Source: Smittium culicis (lineage: Eukaryota; Kickxellomycota; Harpellomycetes; Harpellales; Legeriomycetaceae). From it: a stretch of 25,311 nt of DNA. The DNA is taken from the NCBI GenBank assembly GCA_001970855.1, contig LSSN01001889.1:1-25311 (forward strand), written 5' to 3'. Shown in pieces: positions 11,082-19,610 of this stretch. Made by a program: the position numbers and the translations under genes. Below the pieces are notes generated by a model, which did no database searches, was not told the origin of the DNA, and worked only from the letters and a program-made list of their open reading frames with translations. Numbering within the stretch: position 1 is the stretch's first letter; each line of letters opens with the position of its first letter.

Positions 11082-14000
11082 TTATCGATTTATATTCCTG
11101 CTTTTAAATTTTTTAGCCTCTTCGATTATGAGTTTTGGTATCCCAGCCATTTCTGCGCATCTAAAGGCCAGTGAATAAAAATTTGGCCCACTTGCTAGTT
11201 TATACAAAAATGTGATTTGTTCGTTGTTTTCATTGTTTAAGATTGCCATGTGGAACCATTGAATTAAATCTGTTTTCCCTTTAATTTCCATAATTTTATA
11301 AAGCTCAGTGAAATGAGTTGAAACTATCATTCTGGGAGACTTATTTTTTTCTGTTATAAAAAAATTTATCGTCGAGTATAATAGCCCCAAACCATCTATG
11401 ATTATAAAATTTTCAAACAATTAAATTTGATATTTACATTGTAATGTTATTTAAATATAATTTAAATAACAGAAAGTGACCAAAATTAAAGAAATATATA
11501 GTTTACTTTGGTATAAAGTTCCTTTTCCAAACTCGTCGAATATGACCAATGATCTATCAGTAGAGTCTCTTATGGCTCTAGATACTTGCTGCAAATCTCT
11601 CATAAACGAGCTTTGACTCTCAATTAATGATTCAGATGCTCTAATTCTAGATTCAATTCTATCCGTAAGCCCTATTACCGCAGATTTTGCAGGTATAAAG
11701 CTTATGTGATTTTTTTTTTATAATTTTGTTTTTAGATTATTGGAAATCAAATCAAGCTCATAATAACATCGATAAAAATTCATAAAATATATTTTTTAAT
11801 ATTGTGAATTAAACAAAATACCTTCCGATATGGGTAAGATAAACAATCAGTGCAACCTATATTATAAAAAATTTTAAAAAGCACAAATATTATAAATTAA
11901 TCAATAATATGAATAAAAATCAAACAATCGTTACCTGCTTGAGATAAATACTTTTTCCTGAATAATTTGATCCTGTAATTATCATACAATTGCTATCAAA
12001 GTTAACTTCAGGGCTCAAAAATTCTGCATAGTTGGCTCCTTGGTCTGCATCTTTCGAATTTTTTCCGTTCTTTTTTGACTCTAGTTTCAAACATGTGCTG
12101 TTTGGAATGAAATTATTAACAAGGATACCAAGTAATGGGTGATAGCCACCTTCAATTATCAACTTTTTGGACATATCTACTTGCGGTTTTACCCAGTTGT
12201 TATCTCTTGCTGCGCGGGACAATGAAAGTAGACAGTCAAGTTGAGAAAATAATGAGTTAATTTCTAGTATGTAATCGCTGTAAGATCTAACTTCCTGTTT
12301 TAATTGTTGAACTATTTCGATCTCTCTATCTACAATATGTGCGTGAATATCACCCAAATAATCATCCAACTCTTTCATTCTTTCATTTTTATAATAAGAT
12401 CTCTCTTCTGTACCAAAAATCATCTTATAATCAGAAAGTGTCAAAATAAACTCGGAGTTTAAATTAGCTTTATCTGTTTCAAAAGATACCAAGTATCCCA
12501 GTTGTGGAAAATAAACAACTGTCATTTTTTCGGATAAATCAATAGGTAAAGCCTCGCTTAAATCTTGTGCCACTTCAGTCTTTTTATTGAAAAAAGAATA
12601 AGTTTACTTGTAGATATAAGTTAAAAGTAATACTAAAAATGATTATATGATCACTTACAAGGAAACTTCCCAGTCCATCATATACATGATTAAGATTATC
12701 CAAGTCCTATTTTAAAATTTTATTAAAAATAATTGTTACTCGGTGAAACCTGTGTAAAATAAATAGTACTCTTAGAATAGTATCAGATAGAATTTAGCTA
12801 CTGGATCTATGTTAGATTTCACAACAATCCTTCCTTCAGTAACGCTTGATTGAAAATCAACCTAAGTTGTAAAAAAAAAATTTTTAGGAGCATTTTTTCC
12901 ATGTAATGCTTATAAATATTTTTTTATCATTAATGTGGTTAGGTTACTGTTGAAGTAATAATCGCTCCTAATGATTTGAAAACGTCAACATCGATTTTGC
13001 TTTGAATCTATATTTAAATAAAAATCAACTCGCATTTGTATATATTTAGAAAACTGATATACTAAAATTGCAGAATGGTACACTATTAAGAATGGGGATA
13101 TGCAGGTCATTATGCTCGACAATGGCCGATTTTAATTCAATTGCAGCAAAAGAGAACTATATAAAGAGTATGAAAGTTTATCTTTAATTTTAAGTATAAA
13201 TTGCAAAAAAAAAAAAAAAACCTTTATAATAGTTTGCCAATCTACTAAAGTCGGAAAAAGCCAAAGTCTGTCGATAGAAACCTCAATTCTTTTAACTTTT
13301 GATAGGGCTGATTGATACACGGTTGAGTTTACAGCAAATTGTTTTTTTGACATTAAAAGAACATTTTCTTGCCTTAGTTTGATTTCATTGATAGATTGGA
13401 AGGGTCTTAGCATCCAAATTTGCAACATGTGTTTTCCAGAATGCGTTTTTGTGGAATCCAAAAGTCCTATAAGCGAATATTAAAAGGGTTATAAGTAGAC
13501 GTAATATTATTTAAAAAAACTAAGGAAATTAAATGAAATCATTTTACGAAATAGTGATAATCCTTCTTTTTTTTGTTTAGATCTGATGTGCATATTTGGG
13601 TGTTTTTCAGAAGAAAAAATATCCAAAGCTTGCATAGTTTCAAATGAAATATGCATAATCGGATCAACGGTAAGTTTTGCTAGAGTTCTAACTAGTTTAG
13701 TATCTGGATTAGAACTTTTGTTAGAAGTATGAGTTTTCTGTAAATGTAATAAAAGGGCACCAGCACAGCCAATAGATAAATTGCTATTATTTCCGAGTAT
13801 AGAAGATACCCATTGAAAAACAGAGTCATCAGGATTCAAAAATGTGCCATCTGAAGCATTCACTTGCTTTTGGGCTTCGCTAATAGCGATATGGCTACAT
13901 GAGGATACAAGTCGGTTATTTCCAGTAGAAAATTGGAAGTCAGAGGTACTGGTAATGGATACGCTAGGAGTAACCATGATGATTGGTATTTGCTTTTTCA

Positions 14001-14318
14001 GGACTTCCACAAGGTCTTCATTTTTGTTGTTAGTGATAATAATGTCAGGAATGATCTGTCTTACTAAACTGGTACATAGATCGAAACTGCAATTCTCTTT
14101 TGTGTCTTCTAAAACTTTAAGTGCTCTATTCCCAAAAGAGTAGTGCGCGGCACCTACAAATCCACCATGTACTTGTATACATAAAATGTTCTATACGAAA
14201 GCACAATCAAAGTAGTTATATAGAAATAAAAATAATAAAGATTAAATAGTATTATTACAGTTAGACCAAAGTCTTTCTTTTCATCAACATCTACACATTC
14301 GTTTACGACTGCTTTCAT
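11082..14318 (-). CDS. MSH5: MutS protein homolog 5 (meiotic MSH5)
   Basis: MSH5 pairs with MSH4 as the MutS-gamma clamp that stabilises meiotic recombination intermediates and promotes crossovers; it does not repair mismatches. Predicted exons in transcript order: 14318-14259, 14190-13548, 13466-13222, 13156-13082, 13007-12948, 12861-12802, 12706-12659, 12579-11935, 11856-11822, 11700-11507, 11395-11082; 792 aa. As expected for MSH5, there is no mismatch-recognition domain I. The connector and lever regions match MSH5 rather than MSH4 (KEGLSLF, SFLTEVA, LGDIHAHIVDREIE, RAARDNN, FIPNST). ATPase: Walker A GSNYSGKS at 600-607, Walker B VIFDE ending at E680, ST motif SSFMRDL, H-switch STHF with His716. 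Two oddities: Walker A has Ser for the usual Pro, and the D-loop reads GTLYQNGL with Asn689 for the usual Asp. Exon 9 is only 35 nt. The exon 4 donor (GTACCA) and exon 3 donor (GT plus poly-T) are the weakest junctions. The start is the first ATG in frame. Confidence 0.9.
13205..13220 (-). repeat. T16 run forming an intron start in MSH5
   Basis: On the coding strand of MSH5 the exon ending ...ATT ATA AAG is followed by G and sixteen T. The 5' splice site is therefore GTTTTT inside a homopolymer, with no match to GTAAGT beyond the GT. The phase and the family alignment (DWQTIIK, then the next exon) support this junction. The run length could vary through slippage. Confidence 0.7.
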
Positions 14319-15586
14319 TTTATTAAAAATAAGCAAGTGGTATATTTGAGTTTATGAAAACAAAAGAGAATATAGAATTTGAATGTGTTCTATTTATAAG
14401 AGCTTATGAAATCACTAAAAATTATTTTTATGGTGTGAACTAGATTTTTGGTTTTGGAAATTGTGTGTTGTATGCTGTCAATAAACCATTAATATTTCTT
14501 TAGGTATAAATGATATAAAATTATAATAAATGAATGCTTATTCAAAAGCGTGTCATATTTGACATGATTTTCATCTGTTCATACAAATTGATCGCCTTTA
14601 GTATCGTAAGATACGCAGTCAAAATATTAAAATCATAACAAACGACGTGTTATTTATTAGAATTTGTGCAATGCCACTATCAGTTCATTCAAATTTACTT
14701 TTCATTTCTGTAGTCGTTTATGTGGAACCATTGCCTAGACTTTTTTTGGGAATTAAGTAACGAAACCATTAATTCTGTAAATGTGAAAGTCTCAATAACA
14801 GATATAAGCTTATTTTTTTATTAGTAGCTACCAGCTCTAAATTTTCAGTCAAAAAACGTTCAAGACTTTAGTGATATTCTCTTGATAGCTTTGTGAAGTT
14901 TATAGAGAAAATTTTGATTGTGTGCTTTTATGTTATAACAATGATGAAAGTGTTTGCAGTTTGGTTATTGCATTACTGAAAACTGTGTATTTCTCTTACG
15001 AGTATACTGCATTTGGATTTTTAGACTTTTCGTGTATAAAGACTTGAAGTGAAATCTTATCTTAAAAGCTCAACTGATTTATAAAGAAAAGCTACTGAAA
15101 AGTAATCTTTTAGATTAGAAATTGGCTGAATTTCTCACCTTATCATTACTTCACTAGATTATGCGAATATACATCATTTGTTAGTTCAAAATCTAAATTA
15201 TTAATCACAATCGCAACCGTAAACGTTTAGGCTTAATAGTTAAAATATTTTGTGTTTAGCCTACAAGACTATTGCTGGTGCTATTGGACAACACTATTGT
15301 GATATATTTTTTGGGCAAATAGGCTTCTGATTCTTTCCTTGACCCAGAATAAAGCGAACAAGAACAGATAAGTAGATCACCCAATAGGTTTCTATAAATT
15401 TTCTTTTTTTTTTAAAGGCTTTTTCAATTAAATATCATTGCTAACTTAGAAACTTAACCCAACTTGATATAGTCACATATGTACACATTATTCTAACATA
15501 ATTTCAAGCTTCTTACCAACTATTAAAAAATTAAATATTTACACCACTATTTGCTTAATTTTTTCGAAACCATATAGTACTCTATC
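14319..15586. other. Divergent MSH5/LARP7 spacer, GC-richer, with exon-like stretches
   Basis: About 1.27 kb between the start codons of MSH5 (-) and the LARP7-family gene (+). It must contain both 5' UTRs and promoters, but no clear TATA element or motif stands out. Unlike the other spacers it is visibly less AT-rich, and the + strand carries several open, protein-like stretches joined by plausible splice sites (see 14671-15322). A 10-bp palindrome, TAAACGTTTA, lies at 15220-15229. A 34-codon ATG frame with a hydrophobic core starts at 14534 and contains a good GTAAGA donor at 14607. Confidence 0.5.
14671..15322 (+). other. Candidate undetected small spliced gene (thioredoxin-fold-like)
   Basis: I do not recognise a known gene, but the stretch behaves like exons. 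One possible model is 14671-14756, 14906-15031, 15158-15218, 15260-15322, giving 111 aa with GT-AG introns of 149, 126 and 41 nt. The last intron is shorter than any other in the window. Exon 1 reads like a signal peptide (NLLFISVVVYV core). Exon 2 has a strand-turn-helix-strand pattern: FDCVLLCYNN, then ESVCS with one cysteine where CxxC would sit, a helix, then AFGFLDFS. The last exon starts PTRLLLVLL and continues TIVIYFLGK, like the cis-proline and final hairpin of a thioredoxin fold. The frame around exon 2 is open from 14889 to a TGA at 15045. Alternatives are a decayed gene broken by frameshifts, or chance. The order of elements is seen; the fold assignment is inference. Confidence 0.3.
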
Positions 15587-17366
15587 ATGGCTAAAAAAAA
15601 TGAAGTCGATGAAGAATCAAGTCATACGATTACTCAGCTAGAATATTACTTGTCTGATTGGAATATTAGAAAAGACGAATTCTTGAAGAAAAAAATTAGC
15701 GAATCTTTAGGTGGTTGTAAGTAATAATATTTCTTATCAATATTTAAAAAATAATCTCAATCTTTAATATTTTTATTTTATAGGGATAGAAATACAATAT
15801 TTTTACGATTTTCAAAGATTAAAAGATTTATTGAACGATGAAAATTGCGCAAAAATATTAAAATCAATAGCAAGATTTAGTAAATATTTGGAGGTAAAAT
15901 TTCTTGACTTTTTCTCAAAGTATATACTACATTGCTGGAGCATAAACTTCACCTCCGCATTCAATTCTATTAATAATAGTTTTCTCCAAAACTCGCTTTT
16001 TCAATAATGCCTTTTCTCTAACATAATCGATAATACCTGACAGCATTAATTTTTATAATTATTGTATTATTTTAGGCAGACTTATCCAAAAAGAAAATCA
16101 GAAAGAGAAAGCCATTTATAAATATCTCGCAAGAATTGATAGATAAAAGAACTGTTTATATGGTAAATTAATTTAACAAAATTTACTGTAAAATTTCTAA
16201 TTTTTTTAACTTTGTTATTATAATACTCTTAATTTAGGAAGGCTTCACAAAGCCATATGTAACTGCGGAAAGAATTAAATCATTACTAGAGTCAAACGTA
16301 GGAAAGATAGTTTTTGTAAATCCATACACAGATCTAGATTCTGGTTACTTTTATGGATTTGCTTTTATTGAATTTTTTTCTGAAGACAACGCGAGAAAAT
16401 GTATAGAGCTTGCGAATAAACACGAAATATTCGAAAAACCTGTTCCCCCTAAAGATAATCCGGCTCTAACGGATTTAAAAATCGAAAAATTAGGTTACCT
16501 TTCTAACCTAAGAGCATGGTCAAAGTATTTTTCTACCCTATCATTATATAAATACATAATAAATTATAAACTTATCATATATCATACACTTCAATGTACC
16601 CTGCACTTTTAATGTATTATAGATACTTTATTTTTTTTTACATTTCTTTTATACTTTTTAAAAATTTTATAGAGTTGATTGGACTAAGCTTAAAAACGAA
16701 TATTTAGAGCTTCGTGAGAGTATGTACAAAGATTCTTTACGACCTAGTGGAATAAAAACAGGATCAATAGTCCGTGTTCATGGAATCAGTCCAAACTCAA
16801 CCCATAAAGTTATATGTCAAATGTTTTCTTTTTTTATTAAAGCTGATTATATTGATTATAAGGAAGGATCTATTTATGCTTACCTCGCCTTTAACTCAGT
16901 CAAAAGTGCAGAAAATTTAGTTGAGCATTTCGCCTCAAAAAAATTATACCATTTAAATGGAAACGAACCAAAATTAGTAGACTGTTTAGAAGATAGTGCT
17001 TCTATAACCTCAACACAGACCCCGTCCTATTTTATCAGAGCCAAAATTCTAAAAGGTGCATTTGTTATTTATTTATATCTTGTAAATAATTTTTTCATTA
17101 TCCTCAATTGACTAATTTTATTAAAAGCAAATATTATTATACTAACTACAGGAAAAGAAGAGATACATTATTGGAACTTGGTTAATAATGGCGAGACTGA
17201 ACTAGTTGACACGTCAAATATTTTATCTGATGACACTCCGGTTCAATCCGACACTGGAATAAATGTTGATATTGTGCATAGTTCAAATTCTAAATCTAAA
17301 TCTAAATTATCTGAAGAAATGTATAATCTATCTGTTGAAAACCCCAAACGATTAAAAAAACTTTAG
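15587..17366 (+). CDS. LARP7: La-related protein 7 family protein (La motif, RRM1, xRRM)
   Basis: LARP7-family proteins bind the UUU-3'OH end and a stem of one dedicated pol III or telomerase RNA: 7SK in animals, telomerase RNA for ciliate p65 and fission yeast Pof8. Predicted exons: 15587-15716, 15784-15893, 16076-16162, 16238-16524, 16673-17055, 17152-17366; 403 aa, about the size of Pof8. The La motif (about 12-75) keeps all six uridylate-contact positions of human La: Gln17, Tyr20, Tyr21, Asp30, Phe32, Phe53. RRM1 has RNP2 TVYMEGF (106-112) and RNP1 YGFAFIEF (148-155). A linker with KLKNEYLEL leads to a C-terminal RRM from about 235, with RNP3-like YIDY (264-267) and a downstream helix KEEIHYWNLV typical of an xRRM. 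The tail is polar with an SKSKSK run. Intron 2 (182 nt) is the longest and is open on both strands. The exon 4 donor (GTATTT) and exon 5 donor (GTGCAT) are weak. Confidence 0.88.
15927..16046 (-). other. Antisense 39-codon ORF inside LARP7 intron 2
   Basis: On the minus strand, within intron 2, an ATG opens 39 codons ending in TAG. Their composition is protein-like (many G-first and A-first codons, VREKALLKKRVLEK, then CGGEVYAPAM) and GC-richer than the other introns here. The + strand of the same intron is also open for 38 codons in the host frame. I recognise no family. It may be a nested microprotein, a relic or chance. Confidence 0.2.
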
Positions 17367-19610
17367 TTCATACTATAAAGCTTACCTTATACAATTATCT
17401 CTTTAGATTTTTATTTTTTTTAAATCTTTTACTCTTTAACATATTTGAGTGGAATATTGTGAGCTTGATTGTTATTTTTATAAAAGTAACTAATGTAATT
17501 TTTTTTTCCTGGTTTACTAAACGTATTCTCCTTTCTCCTATCGTAGTTTTATATTCCTATTTTTTTAAAATCTAAAACTTTATATCATTAATCCACATTT
17601 TTTTTACTTGCGAATATTAAACTAATTATACAAAAAATTGGTTATAAAAAATTCTATATCTTTACTAGATATACAGTGTTTTTATCTACCTGAATAGAAT
17701 ATAGATAAACTTGTATTGAGTACCTTTTTTTTATTTTCTTTGGTATTATATGGCTAACTAGTTTTTACCCTTTCCAGTACAACGCTCTTTGAAAAATTAG
17801 AAGTTTATTGCATGTTATATAATATTTATACAGTTTTTATTTTGGAATTTTGAAATTTGAGATACCTTATTAATGTTTTTAAAATTGAACCAAAATAATA
17901 ACACTTCCCATTTTTTGAGTATCATCTAGGCTGCTAAACATAGTTTAAAAATGGGTAAAAAACACAAAGATAAATAATTAATATCTTTGAAGCAATGATA
18001 GCAAAAAAGAGAGGCGATAACTCGAATAGGGTAAAACAATTTTTACGCTTTACAATACCATGATGATTACAGCAAAAATCATTGCTGAATAGAGGGAAAG
18101 TCGCAATAATCTTACTTTTCAAATTTGATTTAATATTTTTTACAATAATAAAAAAATAATAGTTTACAGAAAGCGAATTTGTTATTTTTAAATGCCACTA
18201 ATTTAATGAAAATTAATATGTAGTTTCTGCGATTTAATAATCAACTCTTTTCTACTATCATTTAGATGCTTTATTATCATAAGCATATAATCTAATTTGT
18301 TTATTTTTTTAATAGATCTTTGCAAATCAATTTACTCTATCGTAATAAAAATATCCTTGAAGTAAAAAACTTATTTAAAAATTTTCCATATGGTAACGCC
18401 AAAAAAATATAAAAACCTATCAATGAAAGAATGTTATCTTGAGTAAAATAAATTCACCATCGTTCTACCAGACGCTTTTATGATTTATAAAGCAATAATC
18501 AATTGGCGGACACAATGTAATTTTTACTGAATTACTTATGCGAGGGAACCGGATCAGTTATACTGTTGATTTTATGTGTTTAAAAATTATTTTCAACGAG
18601 ATTAGTAAAAAAAAACATACCACGAACTATTATGTTCAATCGGACTCAATGAAAATTTGAATTGTAAGTATGATAATAATTCAACATAATCGAGTTCGTT
18701 GATATTTAAAAAAAATTTTTTTATCAAAAAAGTCGGATTTAAAATTTAAAAATATTTCTAAAGTTAATGGTAAAGATAATGATAATTACAGTAATAACGA
18801 AAATAAAATAGTTGAATCATAAAGCAAGTTGGTATATAGTAAATGATAACTTTTGTGAGATATTCTAAGACAGTAAAAGTTAGAAAAGTTTCAATTAAAA
18901 AACCTAACTCATATTACTCTATAAAAAATTCATTACAGTTCGTTTATATTTATTTTTGGTCGAATAAACTTGCATATGATTAACGAATAGCTTGTAAAAT
19001 TACATTAATCTTTGTTCGCAAACAAAAAAAATTCAATTTCTGGGTATAGGATTAAAAGCAATGATGTTATTGTTTTGTATAATTGATTAGCCAATAGATG
19101 CTAATAATTATTTTTAACAATAAGCGTATAACCTTATATTATAGGTACCTAGAACTTTATAGCACTATAATAAGTTGTTTAAAAATTGTAAAGCTTATTG
19201 CCTAACAATCAATTGGTGTAAAAGAAAACGAGCCCAATAGATATTTAGTATTTGAAAATATTTTTAAATCAACATTATTGGCAGACTTTGTTGTTATCTA
19301 AGATTTTCATTTCCAGATTCGAATAGAAAGTCAAAAAAAAAATAAACAAACAAAACCACAAATAATTAAACTTCCTTTAATGTAGATTTAATTTTTCTGT
19401 TAGTTTAATTTTGTAAAGTTTATTTCCTACATTCCAATATTTGCATAAAATAGTAAGAGGAAATTGACTTTAAAGGGTTTATTAAATCTTCCTCACCGAC
19501 TAAAAATTTTTTATAAAAAATCTTTATTAATTTTGTCCCTGAGCTGATAAGATTTCCTCCAGAAACGACACAATTGCTTCAATATCACGAATTTTTAAAA
19601 AGAAGGAAAA
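17367..19610. other. Intergenic spacer, no clear gene
   Basis: About 2.2 kb between the LARP7-family gene and the condensin gene, both on +. It is AT-rich with no recognisable gene. A minus-strand open frame at 17934-18122 lacks an ATG. A GC-richer patch near 18460-18680 contains a 62-codon minus-strand open frame (18558-18746) with a faint transposase-like motif. The bases just before 19611 are presumably the condensin promoter and 5' UTR, with no motif I can name. Confidence 0.55.

Noticed and set aside
13844..14143. 99-codon ORF on +
   Set aside because: Lies antisense to MSH5 exon 2, whose frame carries clear family motifs. It is a shadow.
11082..14318. Identification as MSH4 instead of MSH5
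   Set aside because: The connector, lever and pre-ATPase motifs (SFLTEVA, LGDIHAHIVDREIE, RAARDNN with FIPNST) match MSH5.
17934..18122. 62-codon open frame on -
   Set aside because: Begins with TTG rather than ATG, has no internal Met, and matches no family.
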